Source: Sphingobacterium sp. LZ7M1 | Lineage (GTDB): Bacteria > Bacteroidota > Bacteroidia > Sphingobacteriales > Sphingobacteriaceae | DNA length: 64,000 nucleotides | Direction of reading: 5' to 3' | Assembly (NCBI RefSeq): GCF_024296865.1 | Contig: NZ_CP101134.1 | Location: 248,001-312,000 of the forward strand | Part shown: in pieces, positions 44,642 through 52,316 of the stretch | Numbering within the stretch: position 1 is the first letter of the stretch | Layout: every line of letters begins with the position of its first letter | Notes under the pieces: model-generated | Database searches by the model: none | Seen by the model: the letters and a program-made list of their open reading frames with translations, nothing else | What the model was told of the DNA's origin: nothing | Program-made: the position numbers and the translations under genes

Positions 44642-46471
44642 ATGAGAAGACTATTATTTTTGCTGTTCCTATTACCATTAAACCTATTTTCTCAGACTTT
44701 CAAATTTGCTCAAGTAACCGATACCCATGTTGGTGGTGCTACAGGAGCTGATGATTTACGCAGGACGGTTCTGGACTTAAATCAGCAGCAAGGCATTGAC
44801 TTCGTGATCCTGTCGGGGGATGTCACCGAGTTTGGTTCCGATGAGGAACTGGCCTTGGCAAAACAGATTTTGGATAGTCTGAACTTACCACTATATGTCA
44901 TTCCGGGAAACCATGACAGCAACTGGTCAGAAAGTGGTGCGAACTCTTTCCGTAAGGTTTTTGGTGCTGAAACTTTCTTTTTCGAACATAATGGCGTTCA
45001 GTTTATAGGAACTACTTCGGGGCCTAATATGCGTATGAGTCCGGGGCAAATTCCAAGGGAGAACCTGGTATGGATGGATTCGATCTTTAAGGCTCATCCT
45101 GATCAACAAAAACCCTTGATCGCCATTAACCATTACCCTTTGGATTCTTCATTGAACAATTGGTATGAAAATATTGATCGCATCAAAACCAAAAACGTAC
45201 AATTGGCGCTATGTGGTCATGGCCACATCAATAAACTGTATGATTGGGAGGGAATCCCTGGCGTAATGGCCAGATCTAATCTGCGTGCAAAGGATGCAGT
45301 AGGTGGATATAATATTATCACGGTTTCTTCCGATTCGGTGTTTTTCCAGGTCAGAAGGCCTCTTTTTATTACCGAAGATTATTGGCTGAAACTGCCGCTT
45401 AAACCTGTCTCTCCAGACGTGGCTCAAGGTGTAAAAAGACCAAACTACGCATTGAATGCAAACAGCCAAGCGAAAGTGCTTTGGGAATATGAAGACCATG
45501 GTGATATCGGTGCCGGTATTACGGCCGATAAAAAATGGATGTACACTGCCAATACGGTAGGTGAGGTTTATGCATTGGATCTGAAAACAGGAAAGAAGCA
45601 ATGGACCTTCAAAACTGCTGGAAAAGTATATTCTACCCCGGCAGTACATAAAGGAGTGGTAGTGGTCGGTTCATCAGACCATTTTATTTATGGCATAAAT
45701 GCCAAAACTGGAAAAGAACTTTGGAAACTGCAGGCTGATAAAGCAGTGCTTGGTTCGCCAGTGGTAAAAAATGGAAAAGCCTATATCGGCGCATCAGATG
45801 GAATCTTCCGTTGTATAGATGTGAAAACCGGAAAGTTAATCTGGAGCTTTAATGAGGTGCAAGGCTATGTTTCGACTTTGCCAACCTTAGCTGATAATAA
45901 AGTAATTTTTGGAAGTTGGAAAAACGGTTTCTATGCGCTAGATCAAAAGACAGGTCAGTTAGTTTGGAAATGGGACAACGGCCATACCAATAGGATGTTT
46001 TCTGCGGCAGCCTGTTATCCAGTAGTGGAAAACAATCGTGTTTTCATCGTCGCTCCGGACCGCTTTATGACAGCGATCGATCTAAAGACAGGCCAAACCA
46101 TTTGGCGTGAAAAGAAAGATGAATACCGTGTAAGGGAGTCGATGGGTATTTCAAAAGATAGAAAGCTAGTCCTGGCAAAGACCATGGACGGAGAATTGAT
46201 CGGAGTGCCGGTTACTGCCGATAAAATGGATGTTAATTGGAAGGCCGAAATAAAATTACCATATGAATTAGCTCCAACTGCAATTTATACCAATTCAAAA
46301 TATATATTTGTACCTAGCGACAAGGGATTATTGTCTGCTGTTGAACCTAAAACCGGAAAAACAGCTTGGCAATACAAGATTTCCAATGGTATGATCAATC
46401 CGCCACTCGTGCTGAAAGACAGAGTTGTTGTCAGTACTATGGACGGAAAAATCGTAATGCTAACCTACTAA
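44642..46471 (+). CDS. Calcineurin-like phosphoesterase fused to PQQ-type beta-propeller
   Basis: The 609-residue protein has a signal peptide (LPLNLFSQ) and two domains. Residues 20-235 form a metallophosphoesterase: D27 and H29 in VTDTHVGG, D60 in LSGDVTE, N90/H91 in [13 protein letters not shown] and CGHGHINKL. Residues 275-609 carry PQQ-like propeller blades with repeated (L/V)(D/N)-x-KTGK-x-(L/I/Q)W motifs. The fusion is exported to the periplasm. In a peptidoglycan locus it could cleave phosphodiesters linking wall glycopolymers to MurNAc (inference). Its stop is 10 bp before the GH9 gene. Confidence 0.88.
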   Translation: MRRLLFLLFLLPLNLFSQTFKFAQVTDTHVGGATGADDLRRTVLDLNQQQGIDFVILSGDVTEFGSDEELALAKQILDSLNLPLYVIPGNHDSNWSESGANSFRKVFGAETFFFEHNGVQFIGTTSGPNMRMSPGQIPRENLVWMDSIFKAHPDQQKPLIAINHYPLDSSLNNWYENIDRIKTKNVQLALCGHGHINKLYDWEGIPGVMARSNLRAKDAVGGYNIITVSSDSVFFQVRRPLFITEDYWLKLPLKPVSPDVAQGVKRPNYALNANSQAKVLWEYEDHGDIGAGITADKKWMYTANTVGEVYALDLKTGKKQWTFKTAGKVYSTPAVHKGVVVVGSSDHFIYGINAKTGKELWKLQADKAVLGSPVVKNGKAYIGASDGIFRCIDVKTGKLIWSFNEVQGYVSTLPTLADNKVIFGSWKNGFYALDQKTGQLVWKWDNGHTNRMFSAAACYPVVENNRVFIVAPDRFMTAIDLKTGQTIWREKKDEYRVRESMGISKDRKLVLAKTMDGELIGVPVTADKMDVNWKAEIKLPYELAPTAIYTNSKYIFVPSDKGLLSAVEPKTGKTAWQYKISNGMINPPLVLKDRVVVSTMDGKIVMLTY

Positions 46472-46481
46472 ACCGAGAATA

Positions 46482-48269
46482 ATGAATAGAGTACTTTCCT
46501 TGTTTATTTTCCTTCTTTGTGCTTTTCAGGCCTTTTCACAAGAGAATTCCTGGATCAGGATAAACCAATTAGGCTATCTTCCTGATAATAAAAAAGTTGC
46601 TGTATGGGTAACTAAAGGAGATAAAGGGATCAAGAAATTTAGTTTAATCGATAAAAACAATAATAAAGCCGTTTTTACGGCCAAGACAGGTAAACAATTT
46701 GGCCAATATGGACCCTTCCAATTAGGTTACAGGTTGGATTTCAGTAAGTTCAACAAAAAGGGCGAATATTACCTTCTGGCCGATGATGGTACAAAGTCTC
46801 CAAGTTTTAAGATCAATGCAGATGTCTATAAAGGCACCGCCGATTTTACCTTGAGGTACATGCGTCAGCAAAGGACGCTATTTAATCCATTCCTTCAAGA
46901 TTCTTGCCATACTCATGATGGGTTTACCATGTATGCCAGTTCCGTTGGTATGCCTGATAGCACTCGTGTAGAAGTGGCGGGCGGATGGCATGATGCTTCT
47001 GATTATTTGCAGTATGCCACCACATCGGCAAATGCTACCTATCATTTATTGGCAGCTTATCGCGATTTTCCATCCGTATTTACCGATGAGAAACAAGCAA
47101 ACGGACTGGATGGTAAAAACGGAATTGCTGATGTTTTGGATGAAGCTATCTGGGGATTAGATTGGTTGGTGAAAATGCATCCCAAACCCAATATCATGTT
47201 CAACCAGATTGCAGATGACCGTGATCATACTGCCATGCGCTTGCCGGGCCAAGACTCAGTTTATGGAAGAGGCCATGAAAGACCGGTATATTTTATCGAT
47301 GGTAATCCGCAGCAAAGAGGAAAATTCATGAACAATACCACAGGGACAAGTTCCACTGCTGCAAAATTTGTGAGCGCCTTTGGTTTGGGTCATCAATTAC
47401 TTAAAGATCAGAACGCTGATTATGCTTCAATCTTAAAGGAAAAGGCAGGTACGGCTTATCAATACGCATATATCAAACCAGGGGTAACCCAGACTGTTTC
47501 GGTCAAATCACCTTATATTTATGCTGAAGATAACTGGGTGGACGATATGGAATTGGCTGAAGCCACCATGTTCAACCTGAACCAAAACCAGGAACATATC
47601 CAAAAAGCAATGGACTTTGCCAGACAGGAAAAAGTAACTCCTTGGATGGTAAGGGATACCGCAAACCACTATCAATATTATCCTTTCATTAACCTCGGCC
47701 ATTTTGAATTGGCAAAATCAGTGGATGGCAAGGTGAAGAAAGAAGCCCTAGGCTATTATAAGGAAGGTATCGAGGAAGTAAATGCTCGTGCTAAGGACAA
47801 CATGTTCTATCGCGGAGTTCCTTTTATTTGGTGCAGTAACAATTTGACAACCTCATTTGCTATCCAATGCTTATGGTATCGTGAAGCTTCTGGGGACAAG
47901 CAATTCCAAGAATTGGAACAAGCTAATATAGATTGGTTATTCGGTGTTAATCCTTGGGGGACCAGTATGGTTTATGGATTACCTGCACATGGTGATACAC
48001 CAACCGAGCCACATTCGTCGTTTACATATTTACACAACTACCCAATCGATGGGGGATTGGTGGATGGACCGGTATATTCCGCGATCTATAATAACCTGAT
48101 CGGCATTCAATTGTACAAGCCGGATGTGTATGCTCCATTCCAAAGTGATTTGGTGGTTTACCATGATGATTTTGGTGATTATAGCACGAATGAGCCAACC
48201 ATGGATGGAACAGCTTCGTTGATCTATCTGTTGTCGGCAAAAGAGAGTGAATCAAAAAAAAAAGAATAA
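46482..48269 (+). CDS. GH9-family glycoside hydrolase, N-terminal part of a GH9-deacetylase fusion
   Basis: The 595-residue product has a signal peptide (to about residue 19), a cellulase-like N-terminal immunoglobulin fold (about 23-115: IRINQLGYLPDNKKVAVW) and a GH9 catalytic domain with GGWHDASDYLQY (167-178, Asp171 and Asp174) and the acid/base Glu in DYSTNEPTMDG near the end. The reading frame then enters an A10 tract at 48254-48263 and stops at once. The deacetylase domain continues in another frame, so this looks like the first part of a two-domain enzyme. GH9 includes exo-glucosaminidases as well as cellulases; the former suits this locus. Confidence 0.88.
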   Translation: MNRVLSLFIFLLCAFQAFSQENSWIRINQLGYLPDNKKVAVWVTKGDKGIKKFSLIDKNNNKAVFTAKTGKQFGQYGPFQLGYRLDFSKFNKKGEYYLLADDGTKSPSFKINADVYKGTADFTLRYMRQQRTLFNPFLQDSCHTHDGFTMYASSVGMPDSTRVEVAGGWHDASDYLQYATTSANATYHLLAAYRDFPSVFTDEKQANGLDGKNGIADVLDEAIWGLDWLVKMHPKPNIMFNQIADDRDHTAMRLPGQDSVYGRGHERPVYFIDGNPQQRGKFMNNTTGTSSTAAKFVSAFGLGHQLLKDQNADYASILKEKAGTAYQYAYIKPGVTQTVSVKSPYIYAEDNWVDDMELAEATMFNLNQNQEHIQKAMDFARQEKVTPWMVRDTANHYQYYPFINLGHFELAKSVDGKVKKEALGYYKEGIEEVNARAKDNMFYRGVPFIWCSNNLTTSFAIQCLWYREASGDKQFQELEQANIDWLFGVNPWGTSMVYGLPAHGDTPTEPHSSFTYLHNYPIDGGLVDGPVYSAIYNNLIGIQLYKPDVYAPFQSDLVVYHDDFGDYSTNEPTMDGTASLIYLLSAKESESKKKE

Positions 48270-48949
48270 CGGATTCTCAAGGCGCCATCATCAGGGGCGA
48301 TACCAGTAAAAGGCAGGTTAGCTTGATTTTTACAGGCGATGAATTCAGGGAAGGACTGCAAACAGTTGCAGAAACACTCGATAAAGAAAAAGTGAAAGGG
48401 AGCTTCTTTGTTACAGGAAGATTTCTGGAAGATCAGAAATCCGCAAAGTTGCTGAACAAATTATATCGTCAAGGACATTATGTTGGTCCACATTCTGACC
48501 AGCACCTGTTGTATGCACCTTGGGAGAACAGGGATAGCCTTTTGCTATCTAAAGTGGAGTTTGTCAACGATTTACAGGCCAATCTGGATAAGCTTCATGC
48601 GATTGGTATCAAGAAAATGGACAAATTTGTTGCTCCGTATGAATGGTACAATAAGCAAATTGCAGCCTGGACGAAGGAATTGGGCATGGACCTGTATAAT
48701 TTTACTCCAGGTTTAAGAACAGCGGCAGATTACACGTATCCAGAAATGGGAGCGCGGTATTTGTCCACTGAAGCGATTCTGAAACAATTGGCTGAGTATG
48801 AAGAGAGCAAGGGCCTCAATGGATTCCAAATTATTGTCCATCTTGGTACTGACCCTAAAAGAGAAGATAAATTATTTAATCAATTAGAAAGATTGATTGA
48901 TTTATTGAAGAATAAAAATTATAAATTCGTCCCACTCGACGAGATATAA
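48251..48949 (+). pseudogene. CE4-type polysaccharide deacetylase domain, frame-shifted from GH9
   Basis: This frame opens after a stop at 48248-48250 and runs through the A10 tract to 48949. It has no ATG before the conserved domain; the only candidate start is a TTG at 48323, inside the first strand. Domain motifs are intact: SLIFTGDEF with the catalytic Asp (replacing TFDD), GPHSDQH zinc motif, FVAPYEW in place of RxPY, and FQIIVHLGT. The upstream GAIIRGDTSK segment, which belongs to this domain, is in the same frame and directly follows the tract. One extra A in the tract would join it to the GH9 frame. It may be a true fusion made by slippage, a recent mutation, or a sequencing error. 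Confidence 0.75.
48254..48263 (+). other. A10 slippage tract between GH9 and deacetylase frames
   Basis: Ten consecutive A (then G) are read as tcA AAA AAA AAA GAA taa in the GH9 frame. A -1 ribosomal shift or an added A by RNA polymerase slippage gives AAA AGA ATA ACG GAT, continuing into the deacetylase. Confidence 0.7.
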
Positions 48950-48957
48950 AATTAACA

Positions 48958-48990
48958 TGCGTGTTTTTGCGTTTTTTAGCAAAAAGTCGC
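48958..48990 (+). promoter_or_regulatory. TGCGTGTT / TGCGTTTT repeat and promoter-like elements before murQ
   Basis: Copies at 48958-48965 and 48968-48975 are 10 bp apart, as before the GH3 gene. A TTTG at 48966-48969 and a weak CATATTTA at 48990-48997 are 20 bp apart and could form a promoter; the ATG is at 49035. Confidence 0.45.
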
Positions 48991-49034
48991 ATATTTACGA
49001 AAAGTTATTGAATGTATTGCAAATGCTGAAGGCT

Positions 49035-49847
49035 ATGATCAACACAACGGAGAAAGATTCCAACTATCAAGACCTAGATAAGATGTCGGTTCTTGAGATC
49101 CTGACTAATATTAATAATGAAGATAAAACAGTGCCGTTGGCAGTTGAAAAGGTTATTCCTCAAATTGATGCCTTAGTGAAGGTCGTTGCTGACCGTATGA
49201 AGGCTGGTGGGCGTCTGTTCTATATCGGTGCAGGGACTTCGGGTCGTTTGGGTATCTTGGATGCATCTGAATGCCCGCCTACTTACGGTGTGCCCTTTGA
49301 TTGGGTGATCGGATTGATCGCTGGTGGCGATACGGCTATCCGTAAAGCGGTGGAGTTTGCTGAAGATGATGTTGAACAAGCTTGGAAAGATTTAGAAGAA
49401 TATGCGATCAATGAAAATGACTTTGTCCTTGGTATCGCCGCTTCTGGAACCACTCCTTACGTTATTGGCGGACTTGATAAAGCGAATGAGTTAGGGATTG
49501 CAACCGGATGTTTGGTTTGTAATGGAAACTCACCGATTGCAGCCCGTGCAAAATATCCTATTGAAGTTATCGTAGGCCCTGAATTCGTTACGGGTTCTAC
49601 TCGTATGAAAGCTGGAACTGCTCAAAAATTGGTGTTAAACATGATCAGTACTGCTGTCATGATCCAATTAGGCAGAGTTAAGGGAAATAAAATGATCGAT
49701 ATGCAGCTCTCTAATCATAAATTGGTAGGAAGAGGGGTTCGTATGGTGATGGCAGAAACCGGAACTGACGAAGAGACTGCAACTGCACTGATCGAAGAGT
49801 TCGGAAATGTTCGAAAGGCTATCGATAATTTTAACCTTAATAAATAA
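49035..49847 (+). CDS. murQ: N-acetylmuramic acid 6-phosphate etherase
   Basis: The ATG at 49035 gives 270 residues. The upstream in-frame stretch from 48957 covers the promoter-like repeats and is probably not translated. MurQ cleaves the D-lactyl ether of MurNAc-6-P to give GlcNAc-6-P. The SIS-domain signature LFYIGAGTSGRLGILDASECPPTYG (61-85) includes catalytic Glu79; EFVTGSTRMKAGTAQKLVLNM and SNHKLVGRGVRM follow. It is 15 bp upstream of the SSS transporter, mirroring the Tannerella murT-murK-murQ setting, but no kinase gene is here. Confidence 0.95.
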   Translation: MINTTEKDSNYQDLDKMSVLEILTNINNEDKTVPLAVEKVIPQIDALVKVVADRMKAGGRLFYIGAGTSGRLGILDASECPPTYGVPFDWVIGLIAGGDTAIRKAVEFAEDDVEQAWKDLEEYAINENDFVLGIAASGTTPYVIGGLDKANELGIATGCLVCNGNSPIAARAKYPIEVIVGPEFVTGSTRMKAGTAQKLVLNMISTAVMIQLGRVKGNKMIDMQLSNHKLVGRGVRMVMAETGTDEETATALIEEFGNVRKAIDNFNLNK

Positions 49848-49862
49848 AATTTAGATCTACCT

Positions 49863-51374
49863 ATGTCACCAATTATCCTGCTAACTTTTATCGTGGTTTA
49901 TTTTGGGCTTCTTTTGGCTGTAGCTTATTTTACATCCAGAAATTCCTCCGATAACTCCACGTTCTTTGTCGCGAACAGAAATGCCAAATGGTACATGGTT
50001 GCCTTCGGTATGATCGGAACCGCCCTATCGGGAGTTACCTTTATTTCAGTTCCCGGTGATGTGGGCAACACGCCCGCAGGCCTGAGCGACCCCAATAATT
50101 TCAGTTATTTTCAGTTTGTCCTTGGGAATGCCATAGGCTTCATTATCATCGCCTATGTCTTGCTTCCGCTTTATTACCGCATGAACCTAACGTCCATATA
50201 TACTTATTTGGAAGAACGTTTAGGTCACAAAAGTTACAAGGCCGGAGCTATGATCTTTTTGATCTCCAGGACTATCGGATCTGCATTTAGATTGTACCTA
50301 GTTGCCATCGTATTGCAGCGCTATATTTTCGATGCTTGGAATGTACCATTCATCCTAACTGTGGCAGTCTGTCTTATTTTAATTTGGCTGTACACCAATA
50401 AGGGCGGATTAAAAACGATTATTATTACCGATACTTTACAGACGACTTTCCTATTATTGGCCGTTGTCCTGTCTATTTATTTTATGGCAGATGGCTTGGG
50501 CTGGACCGTTACAGAGGCATTTGAAAAGGTTAAGGAAAGCACCTATTCCAAAGTATTTATCTGGGAGAACCTATTGGGCGACCCTAGGAATATCTGGAAA
50601 CATGTGATCGGCGGTATCTTCGTGACCATTGCCATGACAGGTCTTGACCAAGATTTAATGCAGAAAAACCTGAGCATGAAAACCATCAAGGAAGCACAGA
50701 CCAACATGATGACCTTTACAGGTATCTTCGTGGTGATCAATCTATTCTTCCTAGCGGTGGGTGCTTTGTTGTATTTCTATGCTGATGCAAACGGAATCAA
50801 TATCGCTGACCTGGGCAAATCGGATTATCTGTATCCAGAAATCGCTTTGAGACACCTGTCTATCGTACCGGGAATTATCTTTATGATGGGATTGACAGCA
50901 GCGACATTCGCAACAACAGATTCTGCATTGACAGCCTTGACCACTTCTTATTGTGTGGATTTCTTGAACTTCAATAAAAAGGAAAACCCTAATGATCCAA
51001 AATTGGTCAAACAACGTAACTATGTGCACTTTGCATTCTCGATCGTTATGTTATTGGTTATTTTGTTGTTCCATGTCATCAACGATGAGTCGGTCGTATC
51101 AGCCATCTTTAAGATTGCTGGATACACTTACGGTCCATTGTTAGGCCTGTTCTCTTTCGGTATCTTGACCAAGATGCGGGTCAAAGATAACCTTGTGCCT
51201 TACATCTGTGTCGTTTCACCGATATTGATGTACTTGTTGACGACCTATCTATTACCACTGACTGAATATAAAATCGGCTTCGAGCTGATCGTTTATAATG
51301 GCTTAACTACCTTTATCTTGTTATGGTTAACTTCTCCAGGAAAAGTTAGAAAACCCATGACTGCTGTAAAGTAA
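49863..51374 (+). CDS. SSS-family sodium:solute symporter (MurT-like)
   Basis: The 503-residue protein has about 13 transmembrane helices in the LeuT-fold SSS pattern: NSSDNSTFFVANRNAKWYMVAFGMIGTALSGVTFISVPG in the first two helices, ISRTIGSAFRLYLVA, GGLKTIIITDTLQTTFL and a LTAATFATTDSALTALT helix carrying Na+-site residues. Its position 15 bp after murQ suggests import of MurNAc (the role of MurT in Tannerella forsythia) or of another amino sugar across the inner membrane. Because this transport does not phosphorylate, a cytoplasmic kinase would be needed before MurQ. Confidence 0.88.
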   Translation: MSPIILLTFIVVYFGLLLAVAYFTSRNSSDNSTFFVANRNAKWYMVAFGMIGTALSGVTFISVPGDVGNTPAGLSDPNNFSYFQFVLGNAIGFIIIAYVLLPLYYRMNLTSIYTYLEERLGHKSYKAGAMIFLISRTIGSAFRLYLVAIVLQRYIFDAWNVPFILTVAVCLILIWLYTNKGGLKTIIITDTLQTTFLLLAVVLSIYFMADGLGWTVTEAFEKVKESTYSKVFIWENLLGDPRNIWKHVIGGIFVTIAMTGLDQDLMQKNLSMKTIKEAQTNMMTFTGIFVVINLFFLAVGALLYFYADANGINIADLGKSDYLYPEIALRHLSIVPGIIFMMGLTAATFATTDSALTALTTSYCVDFLNFNKKENPNDPKLVKQRNYVHFAFSIVMLLVILLFHVINDESVVSAIFKIAGYTYGPLLGLFSFGILTKMRVKDNLVPYICVVSPILMYLLTTYLLPLTEYKIGFELIVYNGLTTFILLWLTSPGKVRKPMTAVK

Positions 51375-51392
51375 GCCTATTCCTTTGATTTG

Positions 51393-51443
51393 TGTGTGCA
51401 AAAAAATAACAGTAAGTTTGATTAACTAGTTTTTTTGCACACA
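51393..51443 (+). repeat. 14-bp inverted repeat abutting the PNP start codon
   Basis: Arms TGTGTGCAAAAAAA (51393-51406) and TTTTTTTGCACACA (51430-51443) are perfect, with a 23-nt loop. The right arm ends on the A of the first ATG, so the RNA hairpin could occlude translation start. Confidence 0.75.
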
Positions 51444-52258
51444 TGTATCAAATGATTGAAGAATCTATCCAATCTATCCGTCGTAAAATCGGCGATTTCA
51501 CCCCAGAATTCGGAATTATCTTAGGCACAGGCCTTGGAAAACTTGTAGAGGAAATTGAAGTGGAATTTCAGATGATGTATTCCAATATTCCCAATTTCCC
51601 AATCTCTACCGTTGAATTCCATACCGGAAAATTGATCTTTGGAACCCTCAATGGGCGTAAGGTGGTAGCCATGCAAGGTAGACTCCATTATTATGAAGGT
51701 TACAGCATGCAGGAAATCACTTTCCCTGTTCGCGTGATGAAAGGCTTAGGGATCCAAAAATTATTCGTATCCAATGCTTCAGGTTCCTTGAACCCTGATA
51801 TCCGAAAAGGTGATATCGGTATTATTGAAGATCATATCAACTTACTTCCCGATAATCCATTACGGGGAACGAACGATGAGGACCTGGGGCCCCGTTTCCC
51901 TGACATGAGCCAGCCTTATAATTTCCAGATGATCGAACAAGGCATGGAGATCGCCAATAATCTAGGTTTCAGAACCCATAAAGTGGTGTATGTCTCCGCT
52001 CCGGGACCAAATCTTGAAACCCGTGCCGAATACCGCTACATGCGTATTATCGGAGGAGATATCGTCGGAATGAGTACGGTTCCTGAAGTGATCGTTGCCA
52101 ATCATATGGGATTACCTGTTTTTGCCATCTCCGTAGTGACAGATGAAGGTTTCCATCCGAATCTAAGACCGGTATCGCTTCAGGAAATAGTGGAAGTGGC
52201 CGCAAAGGCAGAACCAAAAATGACAAGTATTTTAAAAGAATTGATCGCATTGCAATAA
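51443..52258 (+). CDS. Purine-nucleoside phosphorylase, PNP-I type
   Basis: The 271-residue enzyme cleaves purine nucleosides with phosphate to the base and ribose-1-phosphate. Motifs include PEFGIILGTGLGKL (phosphate-loop Ser replaced by Thr in GTGLG), TVEFHTGKL, MQGRLHYYEGYSMQEITFPVRVM, VSNASGSLNPDI, GPNLETRAEYRYMR and VVTDEGF. It fits the trimeric, inosine/guanosine-preferring group. An alternative in-frame ATG at 51452 would place the start outside the hairpin. It is probably unrelated to the upstream glycan genes. Confidence 0.93.
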   Translation: MYQMIEESIQSIRRKIGDFTPEFGIILGTGLGKLVEEIEVEFQMMYSNIPNFPISTVEFHTGKLIFGTLNGRKVVAMQGRLHYYEGYSMQEITFPVRVMKGLGIQKLFVSNASGSLNPDIRKGDIGIIEDHINLLPDNPLRGTNDEDLGPRFPDMSQPYNFQMIEQGMEIANNLGFRTHKVVYVSAPGPNLETRAEYRYMRIIGGDIVGMSTVPEVIVANHMGLPVFAISVVTDEGFHPNLRPVSLQEIVEVAAKAEPKMTSILKELIALQ

Positions 52259-52274
52259 TTTTGGTTTTTTGCGC

Positions 52275-52282
52275 TATTTTTG
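52275..52282 (+). promoter_or_regulatory. -7 element TATTTTTG before the porin gene
   Basis: An exact TAnnTTTG match lies 34 bp before the porin ATG and 16 bp after the PNP stop; no proper -33 is visible. Confidence 0.4.
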
Positions 52283-52316
52283 AGGGCATAAATTTTGTAC
52301 CGTTCCTGATTTGAGT

